Below, in pieces: positions 26,222-34,285 of a DNA stretch of 64,000 nucleotides. Where the stretch lies: the NCBI RefSeq assembly GCF_009724685.1, contig NZ_WMEF01000002.1, positions 372,001-436,000 on the forward strand, written 5' to 3'. Position numbers and translations under genes: made by a program. The DNA comes from Lysinibacillus cavernae (GTDB lineage Bacteria > Bacillota > Bacilli > Bacillales_A > Planococcaceae). The notes below the pieces were generated by a model, which made no database searches, was not told the origin of the DNA, and was given only the letters and a program-made list of their open reading frames with translations. How positions within the stretch are numbered: position 1 is the first letter of the stretch; every line of letters starts with the position of its first letter.

Positions 26222-26286
26222 TATTTAGCCAAAACCAGCATTATCCTGTAATATAAAGGTAAAGCAAGTTGGATTGGGGTGGATAT

Positions 26287-27486
26287 ATGGAAAAAGAGAG
26301 ACCAAAAGAACGTTCAAACCTGCTAGCAACCAAGTTTATTCGTTTTTTAGGTGGGAGAAACCTATTATTTATGCTGGTGATTTTATTACTAGTTGCATGT
26401 GTTATTTTTATGTTTAATGAAGTTTCCTTTATCTTTACCCCGCTTCAAGTATTATTTGAAGTAGTGATTTTACCAGGAGTACTAGCCGTTATAGGCTACT
26501 ATTTATTACGTCCATTGTTGGCAATCTTGGTAAAATGGCGGATCCCAAGAATTTGGGGGATTTTAATACTCTACATCGCGGTCATTGGTGTTATTACACT
26601 ACTCGTTGTGCTGGTCTATCCATTTTTACGTGACCAGTTTACAAACTTAGTCCAGGAATTCCCTGAGTATTTCATGAAGTTTACGCAAAATATCGTTGCA
26701 TTTTTGAATCATTCACGCTTTAACGATTATTTAGATAAAATTAATTTTGAATATAATGAAGTGGTTGAAAACTTCACTACAGATATGGTGAAAACTGTGA
26801 GGGATACGGCTGCAAATGTAGCGCAGGGTGTGGCCACAGGTATTACGGGCTTCCTATCAACTTTAACAGGTATTGTGCTATCCCTTGTAACAGTACCATT
26901 CATTTTATTTTATTTACTAAAAGAGGGCGAAAAATTACCGAAATTTATGCTGAAAGTGTGCCCACCACGTATGCGTAAAGAAGTAACTGAAATTTTCCAT
27001 GACATGGACAAGCAAATTAGTTCATACATACAGGGGCAAATTTTAGTATCCATGTGTATTGGAGCAATGGTGACGATTGGCTTTTTAATCATCGGCATGA
27101 AATATGCTTTACTGCTTGGCTTCCTAGCGATGATTACAAGTGTGGTTCCTTATTTAGGGCCAGTCATTGCGATTACACCTGCTGTTGTTATTGCGCTCGT
27201 GACATCGCCACTTATGTTGGTTAAATTAGCCATTGTATGGACGATTGTTCAATTAATCGAAGGAAAGTTTATCTCTCCACAAATTATGGGGAAATCACTC
27301 AGTATCCACCCGATTACCATTATTTTTGTGTTATTAACGGCAGGCTCGTTATTCGGTGTTCCTGGTGTTATTTTAGGGATTCCAGGCTATGCAATCTTTA
27401 AAGTACTTGTAACCCATTTATTCAAGCTCTTTAAACAACGTTATAACCGATATGAAGATGACGCCCATCAAAAATACGATGTGTGA
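26287..27486 (+). CDS. AI-2E family (PerM-like) membrane transporter
   Basis: A 399-residue protein with about eight hydrophobic segments. The family features are visible: paired helices near the N-terminus, a soluble middle region, and the C-terminal block SVVPYLGPVIAITPAVVIAL followed by QLIEGKFISPQIMGKSLSIHP. Members export autoinducer-2, Na+ or other solutes; the substrate here is open. GGGGTGG precedes the ATG at 26287; an upstream in-frame ATG lies before that site and is rejected. It probably shares a transcript with the LCP gene and ends at a strong terminator. Confidence 0.85.
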   Translation: MEKERPKERSNLLATKFIRFLGGRNLLFMLVILLLVACVIFMFNEVSFIFTPLQVLFEVVILPGVLAVIGYYLLRPLLAILVKWRIPRIWGILILYIAVIGVITLLVVLVYPFLRDQFTNLVQEFPEYFMKFTQNIVAFLNHSRFNDYLDKINFEYNEVVENFTTDMVKTVRDTAANVAQGVATGITGFLSTLTGIVLSLVTVPFILFYLLKEGEKLPKFMLKVCPPRMRKEVTEIFHDMDKQISSYIQGQILVSMCIGAMVTIGFLIIGMKYALLLGFLAMITSVVPYLGPVIAITPAVVIALVTSPLMLVKLAIVWTIVQLIEGKFISPQIMGKSLSIHPITIIFVLLTAGSLFGVPGVILGIPGYAIFKVLVTHLFKLFKQRYNRYEDDAHQKYDV

Positions 27487-27492
27487 TCAGAC

Positions 27493-27526
27493 ACAGCTAC
27501 TGCCTCTTTGCAGTAGCTGTTTTTTG
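27493..27526 (+). terminator. Terminator after the AI-2E gene
   Basis: ACAGCTACTGC and GCAGTAGCTGT form a perfect 11-bp stem with a 6-nt loop and a T6 tract. Confidence 0.92.
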
Positions 27527-27586
27527 ATGAAAGAAATGACGTGATGCTAGCCAATAAATAAATTCATGAAAGGATGGGAAAAGGGA

Positions 27587-27682
27587 ATGCAAAACATAAG
27601 GTTTCCAAAAGTCATTGCTGGAATGAATGATTATCAATTTAAATTGATTAAATCCAGGGATGGTATAATAAAATATCTTTGA
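27587..27682 (+). CDS. Possible 31-residue peptide
   Basis: A short frame after AAAAGGG, reading MQNIRFPKVIAGMNDYQFK and ending GIIKYL. The spacing to the ATG is tight and no relative is known to me. It occupies an otherwise gene-free 320-bp gap, so it may be a remnant or chance. Confidence 0.15.
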   Translation: MQNIRFPKVIAGMNDYQFKLIKSRDGIIKYL

Positions 27683-27749
27683 TGAACCTAAATAACTAGG
27701 TCAAATTGGTGCTTAAGCGGAAATGATGTACTTCCTTAAATCTAATAGT

Positions 27750-27786
27750 AAAACCCTTCCAACATACAAAGTTAGAAGGGTTTTAT
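27750..27786 (-). terminator. Probable terminator of the aminotransferase gene
   Basis: AAAACCCTTC and GAAGGGTTTT form a 10-bp stem with a 15-nt loop, 21 bp beyond the aminotransferase stop codon. T tracts are short on both strands. Confidence 0.6.
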
Positions 27787-27807
27787 ATTAATAAATTTTC
27801 TAAAAGA

Positions 27808-28983
27808 CTAGCTTTGTGCCATTAATTGTACTTGTGCTAAGCGATCAACTGCTTCTTGAAGAAGTTCCCTTGGCTGTACTAATGCTAAACGTAAATAACC
27901 TTGTCCAGCACTACCAAATACTGTCCCAGGAACTGTGACAACGCCAGCTTGTTCGATCAATTGAAAGGCTAGTTCTGTACAGTCAATATCGTACGGATAT
28001 TTTGCCCAGACAAACATGCCTCCATCTGATGGTGCTGCGTCCCAGCCTAATGCTTGTAAACCATTCATGAGTGTTTTATGACGTTCTGAGAAAGTGGCAC
28101 GTAAACTTGCTGTAATTTCTTCAGCGTTATCAAGTGCTACCACAGCTGCATCTTGAATTGGCTCAAAAATACCGAAGTCTAAATTTGATTTTAATTGCTT
28201 GATAACGGCGATCATTTCTGCATTTCCAGCGATATAAGCAATACGTGTTCCAGCAAGGCTGAAGCTTTTCGATAGGGAGTTAATTTCCATACCCACTTCC
28301 TTTGCACCTGGTGCAGCTAGGAAGCTAATTGGTCCATCCCCTGTAAAGTAAAACTCTGAATAGGCCGCATCATGGAGGACGATAATGTTATATTTTTTAG
28401 CAAAGGCAATGACCTTTTCAAAATAAGCTAATGATGGCATTGCAGGCACAGGATTCCCTGGCAAGTTTAAAATTAATAATTTTGCTTTCTGAGCAATGTC
28501 TTCTGGTACAGCATCTAAATCAGGCAAATAATTGTTATCTGCTGTTTGAGGCATATAATAAGGGGTTGCGCCTGCTAAATGTATTCCTGCGTCATAGGCA
28601 ACGTAAGCTGGGTTTGTAGATAATACGATGTCCCCTGGATCACAAAAGGCGATTGGTAAGTGGACTAAGCCTTCTTGTGAGCCAATTGTTTGAATGATTT
28701 CCGAAGCAGGATCTAAGTGCACGTTGCTACGACGCATATAGTAGCGACTGACAGCCTCATAAAAACGCTGTGTGCCTGTTAGTGTATAGCCATAAGATTC
28801 CGCTAAACCTGCTCGATAAGATAGGTGTTCACGTATTTTGGCATGTGGAGGAAGATCCGGGCTTCCTAGACTTAAATCAATCATAGTCTTGCCCTTTGCT
28901 TGTTGCTCTCTAGCAAAGTTTTTCAAATCTCCGAAAATTGCTGGTGTAAATAATGACATTTTTTTAGATGGTACGATTTTCAA
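27808..28983 (-). CDS. PLP-dependent class I/II aminotransferase
   Basis: A 391-residue fold-type I aminotransferase. The PLP Lys lies in NSLSKSFSLAGTRIAY near residue 235. The cofactor and substrate positions are LNLPGNPVPA (Asn), LHDAAYSEF (Asp, Tyr) and GYLRLALVQP (substrate Arg). It resembles the LL-diaminopimelate/YugH-like group that transfers amino groups between Asp, Ala, Lys-pathway intermediates and 2-oxoglutarate. AAGGAGT precedes the ATG. A long, foldable leader lies directly upstream, suggesting RNA-level control. The exact substrate is not determined. Confidence 0.85.
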   Translation of the reverse strand: MKIVPSKKMSLFTPAIFGDLKNFAREQQAKGKTMIDLSLGSPDLPPHAKIREHLSYRAGLAESYGYTLTGTQRFYEAVSRYYMRRSNVHLDPASEIIQTIGSQEGLVHLPIAFCDPGDIVLSTNPAYVAYDAGIHLAGATPYYMPQTADNNYLPDLDAVPEDIAQKAKLLILNLPGNPVPAMPSLAYFEKVIAFAKKYNIIVLHDAAYSEFYFTGDGPISFLAAPGAKEVGMEINSLSKSFSLAGTRIAYIAGNAEMIAVIKQLKSNLDFGIFEPIQDAAVVALDNAEEITASLRATFSERHKTLMNGLQALGWDAAPSDGGMFVWAKYPYDIDCTELAFQLIEQAGVVTVPGTVFGSAGQGYLRLALVQPRELLQEAVDRLAQVQLMAQS

Positions 28984-28994
28984 AACTAGTACAC

Positions 28995-29160
28995 TCCTTA
29001 TTATTGAATACAGTGAAACGTCAATCCCTAGAGGGAGTCATATCCCACTACGGATGGTTTGTTTTCACTAATTGGGCCTTTACGGGCCGCAGTTCTCCCA
29101 AATAAACTTGTTGAAATGGGGTTAAATATTGGTATGTCTGTTCCTGTTGGATAACAGAAT
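28995..29160 (-). promoter_or_regulatory. Structured leader upstream of the aminotransferase gene
   Basis: The minus-strand RNA can form an outer helix (29012-29019 with 29061-29069, AGTGAAAC / GTTTTCACT) enclosing GGGA...TCCC at 29033-29046. A second nested hairpin pairs TTGGG and CCCAA (29072-29076 with 29097-29101) around GGCC/GGCC. GC content here is well above its surroundings. It matches none of the riboswitch consensus sequences I can recall. The remaining gene-free DNA to 29437 contains the divergent promoters. Confidence 0.5.
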
Positions 29161-29343
29161 AGTAGTTCACATTTTATCATACTAAAGCCCATAAAGGGGC
29201 AGATATTCTGAAAAAAGAAAATATTTATATAATGTAGAGGATGCGTGCATAGACTAGCGAAAATTGAATCGCTGATGTTGGGATAAGCTACTATAAATTC
29301 CTTAGAAAAGGAAGTTGTATTATACTAAGTATAAAGACTTTCT

Positions 29344-29437
29344 ATAGGGGAGCCCTATGGGAACTGATCAAGAGGGGATTGTCTGAATCAGGACGATTGC
29401 ACAACTAGACATGATTTAGTAAGGGGGTAGAGGAGCG
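29344..29437 (+). promoter_or_regulatory. Short hairpin leader of the P-loop gene
   Basis: ATAGGG / CCCTAT at 29344-29358 and CTGAT / ATCAG at 29364-29391 are successive hairpins just upstream of the TTG-initiated P-loop gene. No terminator follows. Regulatory meaning unknown. Confidence 0.35.
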
Positions 29438-30253
29438 TTGAAAGTATATTCATTAAGTGGACCAAGCGGCACAGGCAAAAGTACAAGTGCGCTTGCCTTT
29501 GCTCATAAGTTAGGGGTTGAGGCGATTATTGATGATGGCCTACTCATTGTCAATGGTGTAAGAGTCGCAGGTGTTTCTGCCAAATTTGAAAAAAATACAA
29601 TTACGGCTGTACGGCGTGCTATTTTTACAGAAAAAGAGCACCGTGAGGCAGTAAAAAAAGCGTTAGCTAGCCATAAAGTGCAGTCTATTTTGCTCATTGG
29701 GACTTCAACTAAAATGACGAAGAGTATTGCCAAGCAGCTAGAACTTGATGCTATTGAACATTTTTACGAAGTGGAAGATGTCCGTTCCTTTAAGGAAATT
29801 CAAAAAGCCCGTTTTGTTCGTCAAACACAAGGCAAACACGTGATGCCTATTCCATACCGACAAGTGGAGCAAAATTTCTTTAAGCGCTTAGTGCAAAGGG
29901 GCATGGAGATTTTTTCATCGAAACGTGAAAAGATAGGGGAAACGACGATTGTTCGTCCTGATTTTCAACGGGAGTATATCGAGATTGGAAAGCATGTTTA
30001 TGTACAGCTACTAACGTATTGCTGTAGTAAGCAGGACATTGTACAAAAGGTAGAACAAGCCCAATTTGTGTTAGGGGATCAGGTCCAAGCTATTTTGACA
30101 ATACAGGTGAAGCTGCCCATAGATTATCCATTAGCAACTCGCTTGTATACCTTACAACAAGCGGTTCAGGATGAATTTTATCACCATTTTGGCTATGAAT
30201 TAGATGCTATTCATGTTCATGTAAAGGCTGCTATGCAAAAGAAAAAATCGTAA
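29438..30253 (+). CDS. P-loop NTPase with C-terminal Asp23-like domain
   Basis: A 271-residue cytosolic protein. It begins with an intact Walker A, SGPSGTGKST, followed by IIDDGLLIVNGVRVAG. A conserved patch lies near ILLIGTSTKM. The last 90 residues (from about EYIEIGKHVYVQLLTYC to YELDAIHVHVKAAM) resemble the Asp23/Gls24 envelope-stress fold, which usually ends with a G-x-x-V-x-x-V-x-V-x-V pattern. The start is TTG (29438), preceded by GAGGAGCG. The gene stands alone. I recognise the parts but not a described function for the whole. Confidence 0.7.
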   Translation: MKVYSLSGPSGTGKSTSALAFAHKLGVEAIIDDGLLIVNGVRVAGVSAKFEKNTITAVRRAIFTEKEHREAVKKALASHKVQSILLIGTSTKMTKSIAKQLELDAIEHFYEVEDVRSFKEIQKARFVRQTQGKHVMPIPYRQVEQNFFKRLVQRGMEIFSSKREKIGETTIVRPDFQREYIEIGKHVYVQLLTYCCSKQDIVQKVEQAQFVLGDQVQAILTIQVKLPIDYPLATRLYTLQQAVQDEFYHHFGYELDAIHVHVKAAMQKKKS

Positions 30254-30254
30254 T

Positions 30255-30305
30255 AAACAGGTACTCCTAATCGCACCTTGACGAGAAGAGTACCTGTTTT
30301 TTATT
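30255..30305 (+). terminator. Terminator after the P-loop gene
   Basis: AAACAGGTACTC and GAGTACCTGTTT form a 12-bp stem with a 21-nt loop, followed by T tract. It also borders the convergent crotonase gene. Confidence 0.85.
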
Positions 30306-31095
30306 TGGGCTGTCGCTTGAACTGTGGCTGGCGTTTTTCAACAAAGGCACGGCATCCTTCTGCAAAATCACTACCCACAAACGGAGTGGAGCCTTGCCAT
30401 AACGTCGGAACACTATCTAGACATTCCTGTACGGATTGTTTCACGGCAAGTAAGGATTCTGGTGACATGCCTGCAACGAGCTTACCCATGCGAATCATGT
30501 ACTTATTTAAATCCTTTTCTGCTACTAAGTAGTTGAGCATCCCTAACTTGAAGGCTTCCTCGGCTTTAAACATTCGTCCTGTGAAGACTAAATCTTTCGT
30601 TGTGGCAGGGCCAACGAGCTGTACTAAACGCTGAGCGAATTTGTTATTTAATGTGATGCCTAATTTACCTACAGGAATGCCGAGCTTGGCTTTGTCGGAA
30701 CCAATGCGGATATCACAGGCTAAAGCCAATTCTAAGCCAGCGCCCATCGCCGGTCCGTTAATGACGCCAATTGTAGGAATCGGCAATCGCTCAATTGTGG
30801 AAATGGTTTTTTCCATATGTAGAAATGCTTCCTCCGCTTTGTCTAGAGAGATGGCATTAAATTCTTTAATATCGGAGCCAGCTGTGAAGCTTTCGCCAGA
30901 GCCTCGTAAAATAAGGACCTTATTTTTTGGATTGTCCAATACTTGAAGGGCAATTTTTGCTAGTTGATCCCACATGTTTGCGGTTAACGCATTTTTTGCT
31001 TGTGGTCGGTGAATCGTAATAATCGCTAGACCAGCTGTTTCTTGATAAATGATTTTTGCATCTTCTGCTTCCAGTCGAGTCGTCTTTACTTGCAT
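30301..31095 (-). CDS. Enoyl-CoA hydratase/isomerase (crotonase) family protein
   Basis: A 264-residue crotonase-fold enzyme acting on acyl-CoA thioesters. The oxyanion-hole segments are RGSGESFTAGSDIKEF and INGPAMGAGLELALACDI; the latter keeps the first catalytic Glu (E144 type). The second catalytic Glu of hydratases (E164 type, in A-x-P-E) is replaced by Val in LGIPVGKLGI. This argues against a standard hydratase and favours an isomerase-type or other reaction. GGGGAGG precedes the ATG. The gene is alone, without other beta-oxidation genes nearby. Confidence 0.85.
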   Translation of the reverse strand: MQVKTTRLEAEDAKIIYQETAGLAIITIHRPQAKNALTANMWDQLAKIALQVLDNPKNKVLILRGSGESFTAGSDIKEFNAISLDKAEEAFLHMEKTISTIERLPIPTIGVINGPAMGAGLELALACDIRIGSDKAKLGIPVGKLGITLNNKFAQRLVQLVGPATTKDLVFTGRMFKAEEAFKLGMLNYLVAEKDLNKYMIRMGKLVAGMSPESLLAVKQSVQECLDSVPTLWQGSTPFVGSDFAEGCRAFVEKRQPQFKRQPK

Positions 31096-31457
31096 ATCGG
31101 AAAAGCCTCCCCATGTTAATGTATAGCTTTATTATATAACACAATCAAGAATAAACACGGAATTATACGAATTTTCATATAAAATTGCGTTGTTATACAA
31201 AAAAGAAGGGAATAGACAGCATTTGTACTACGAAAGAGGAGCGGATTTTACTATTGTAAGAAAGTAAAACATGTGAGAAACTACTATAGGAACATATGTT
31301 TCTACATCGCTTTAGGAGCGGTCGAATGATGAAGCGGGTTTATGTAACATAAATACAGATTATCCGACACTATAAAGCGATAAAATAAAGAGAACATACG
31401 CACCCCATCTATAGTAAAATATAGATATCATACGCATAGCAAACAAGGAGGGGCAAT
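31096..31457. other. Gene-free stretch upstream of the recombinase-like gene
   Basis: About 360 bp with no framed gene. It holds the divergent promoters of the crotonase and recombinase-like genes. A partial inverted repeat CTATAGTAAAATATAG lies at 31411-31426, about 30 bp before the latter. Confidence 0.45.
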
Positions 31458-32333
31458 ATGGTCACACTTAAGGAAGCTTGGAATAGTTACGTATTACTCT
31501 TGCAATCATTGAAAAAAAGTGCTGCCACGAAAAAGCAGTACAACATGGATGGACTGCAATTTTTAACGTTCGCCCATGAACAAAACTACTTGTATGTGAA
31601 TCATCAATTAAAGGATTTATTAACAATCTATTGTGACCATTTAAAGGAAACCTACAATAATATCAATACATTTAATCATAAAATAGCAACATTGCGAGGC
31701 TTTGTAGACTTTATTTTTTTACGTGAATGGGTGGAGCCTTTTGATTATCAGAATATTTTACAACCGAAAAAAAGGCAAAAAGAGACCCTAGAAGTACTGA
31801 CAAACAAGCAAATCATGCAAATTGCCAACGTTTGGTCAACCTATTTTCAATATGCCAAAACACAGGAGCATGCATGGCTGGCAAGGCGTAATGGTTGTAT
31901 TGTTCAAGTTTTAATGGAAACAGGTTGTAAGCCTGCGGAACTTGTGCGCATGAAATGGGCTCACTTTAATAGAGAAAACGCAACACTTTTTATTGCGAAT
32001 CAGAATGGGCGTCGAGAAATAAAGTATTCAGCCATACTAATGGACATGCTAGCACTTTATAGGAACGAGACAGAAGCATTACATGAGCGAGAGATGGGGG
32101 AATGGGTTTGGGTAAGTGAGGCGAGTCAGACAAAGCCGATTACAACGAAGACAGTGGAACGCATTTTCCAAACGATGTCTCAAGATATAGGGAAGAATAT
32201 ACGAGCAACCGATCTGCGGTACACCGTTATGCAAAGAGCGTTTCAGCAGGAAAAAACGCTGGAACATATTCAACAAGAAATGGGCTATGTGCGGAAATGG
32301 GTGCTTAAAGAAAGACAGCAGCGCTTAGAATAA
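31458..32333 (+). CDS. Tyrosine recombinase-like protein lacking catalytic residues
   Basis: A 291-residue protein built like a Xer/phage integrase: an N-terminal SAM-like core-binding domain (VTLKEAWNSYVLLLQSLKK, residues 1-90) and a C-terminal catalytic-fold domain. The key residues are changed. TGLR-x-x-EL reads TGCKPAELVRM (Arg to Lys), H-x-L-R-H reads TDLRY (both His lost) and L-G-H reads MGY with no Tyr nucleophile after it. AAGGAGGGG precedes the ATG. The frame is intact, so the protein seems kept for DNA binding and not strand exchange (inference). An intact paralogue lies 4.2 kb away. Confidence 0.7.
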   Translation: MVTLKEAWNSYVLLLQSLKKSAATKKQYNMDGLQFLTFAHEQNYLYVNHQLKDLLTIYCDHLKETYNNINTFNHKIATLRGFVDFIFLREWVEPFDYQNILQPKKRQKETLEVLTNKQIMQIANVWSTYFQYAKTQEHAWLARRNGCIVQVLMETGCKPAELVRMKWAHFNRENATLFIANQNGRREIKYSAILMDMLALYRNETEALHEREMGEWVWVSEASQTKPITTKTVERIFQTMSQDIGKNIRATDLRYTVMQRAFQQEKTLEHIQQEMGYVRKWVLKERQQRLE

Positions 32334-32403
32334 ATAAACGTGCAGCAATCGCTCTTTCTAGCCATTACTGCACGCCTTGTCAAATCCATTTTGACGTTTC
32401 ACT

Positions 32404-33258
32404 TTATAAATGACTTAATGCTTTGACACTAACTTTTACTGTTAAATCATGTTTCCCTCCTGAATAAACACCTTCAACAGGGCTAATATCACTATAATCA
32501 CGACCGATGCACAAAATAATATGATTTTCTAATACTTCCACATTATTTGTTGGATCAAGGCCAATCCAGCCAATACCGGGTATCATTACTTCTACCCATG
32601 CATGTGTCGCAATATCACCGATGAGGGCCGAATTTTCGTCGACATATAAATAACCACTAACATAACGAGCTGGAATTCCTTTTGCACGCAATACGGCAAG
32701 CATGACATGGGTGAAATCCTGACAAACACCTCGTTTTAAAGCAAACGCCTCACTTGCAGTTGTTGTTACATCTGTTGCTGTCGGGTCATATTCAAAGCTA
32801 GCATATAAATATTGCATTAAATTAAGCGAAAAGAGCACAGGATTTTCAGCATGACCGATTGCATGATAGACTTCCTCTAACTGTTGATCTGTCATAAATG
32901 TAAAATGGGTTACTTTTAAATAAGGTAAATAATGCTCATAAAATAGCTGCGAGTGAAAAATTGTCTGCATTTCGGGCGAATATTGAATACGATGAATAAA
33001 TGGCGCACGCTGAATACTAACAATAGAAGATGTATGAATTTCTAGTACCTGATGTTGCTCTGGTATATAAAATGAACCAACTGTATTTCCCCAAATATCT
33101 GTATGCTCACGGGTAAGGGAGGACGGCGTAATGGCAATTCGATAGGATAATAATCGCTGACGCTCATCACTACGTGGCTTTAAACGAATGGTATTCAAGC
33201 TTTGATCGACTTCAGACTCATATTCAAAAATATTTGTATGTTGAATTTCAAATTTCAT
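32404..33258 (-). CDS. Transglutaminase-like cysteine protease of the ATP-grasp/alpha-E operon
   Basis: A 284-residue cytosolic protein (COG1305). The N-terminal half is the bacterial transglutaminase N-domain (YESEVDQSLNTIRLKPRSD). The C-terminal papain-like core has Cys in GVCQDFTHVML, His in ATHAWVEV and Asp in GLDPTNN. GAAGGAAG precedes the ATG at 33258; the longer frame reaches back into the alpha-E gene. It is third in an operon with alpha-E and circularly permuted ATP-grasp proteins, a combination known across bacteria and proposed to make and break peptide or isopeptide bonds. No proteasome-like Anbu gene is present in this window. Confidence 0.85.
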   Translation of the reverse strand: MKFEIQHTNIFEYESEVDQSLNTIRLKPRSDERQRLLSYRIAITPSSLTREHTDIWGNTVGSFYIPEQHQVLEIHTSSIVSIQRAPFIHRIQYSPEMQTIFHSQLFYEHYLPYLKVTHFTFMTDQQLEEVYHAIGHAENPVLFSLNLMQYLYASFEYDPTATDVTTTASEAFALKRGVCQDFTHVMLAVLRAKGIPARYVSGYLYVDENSALIGDIATHAWVEVMIPGIGWIGLDPTNNVEVLENHIILCIGRDYSDISPVEGVYSGGKHDLTVKVSVKALSHL

Positions 33259-33319
33259 CGTGTCCGCTTCCTTCTGCTTACTGACTTGCCTGTTGAAAGG
33301 GAGCTGTGATGGATTCCTT

Positions 33320-34285
33320 TCAAGGTTGTATGCTGGGTTCATATAAATGATAGATTACCGAAAAGGTATCGCTAAATGCAATACATTGGCGCAATCTCTC
33401 CTCCAAAACGGTAATTGTTTCTACTACTGTCATTTGCCAAAAATCAAGATGATCGATTGCTAAGACGAGACTACTTATATTCGAATGAAGCGTTAAAAAT
33501 CTTGAAGAGAAAGAATCATGCTCAATCGCAGTTATGGTTTCATCTATTTTCTTTACACAAAACATAACTGAACATGGGAAATGCTCATCCTGTACTAAAT
33601 ACTGAATGACTGTCAGTAAATTCGTTTGGCGATGCTTCCGTAAGAAAGATTCTTTTGCTGCAGTAAGCTCCAATAAAAAGGTTCCATCAGCCTCTAACAG
33701 TGATATGTCTGACAGTTTCAGTTGTTCAAGTATAATTAACGTCATCCGCATTGTTTTTTCTGCTCGTTCAAGCCATTTCCCAACCTGCAGGAAATAAAAG
33801 GGAAGATCTCGATCCATTGTGCCTTCAATCAACCCAGTCTCCATCCACAAAGTCTTGCGCACTTCCTGTAAAAAAGCCTGAATCTCAAACAGTGGGATGG
33901 GCCGTTCTCTTGTCAGTATGTCCTGTTGCTGCGTTAAATAAAAGGCATTTTGTATTTCCCATAGCTCAGTAGGCATACTATCACGCGTAATCCGTGCATT
34001 TTCTCGAATCGCACGTAATGTGGTATGGAGGGCATTACAGTTTTTCTCGGAAAACAGAAGATAATCTATTAATGGGTTAACACGTATGGCTGTGTAATTA
34101 GCTAAATACTCCTCCTTAGAGGCGCAAATATTTAAGACAGCTTCCCAATGATCAATATAATCATGTTCTTGCCCAGATTGCTCCAACATATTCAACAGCT
34201 GTACCTGTAATATATGTGCATTTGTTTGTGTGCGTTCACTATACCGTGCCATCCAGTACAACGCGTCGGCTACTCGACTCAGCAT
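33320..34285 (-). CDS. Alpha-E domain protein (COG2307)
   Basis: A 321-residue all-helical protein of unknown biochemical role. It starts MLSRVADALYWMARYSERT, the hallmark opening of the alpha-E family. Its start lies inside the end of the ATP-grasp gene (47-bp overlap), so the two are translationally coupled, and it precedes the transglutaminase-like gene by 61 bp. In some genomes alpha-E is fused to the ATP-grasp protein, consistent with a physical complex. Confidence 0.88.
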   Translation of the reverse strand: MLSRVADALYWMARYSERTQTNAHILQVQLLNMLEQSGQEHDYIDHWEAVLNICASKEEYLANYTAIRVNPLIDYLLFSEKNCNALHTTLRAIRENARITRDSMPTELWEIQNAFYLTQQQDILTRERPIPLFEIQAFLQEVRKTLWMETGLIEGTMDRDLPFYFLQVGKWLERAEKTMRMTLIILEQLKLSDISLLEADGTFLLELTAAKESFLRKHRQTNLLTVIQYLVQDEHFPCSVMFCVKKIDETITAIEHDSFSSRFLTLHSNISSLVLAIDHLDFWQMTVVETITVLEERLRQCIAFSDTFSVIYHLYEPSIQP

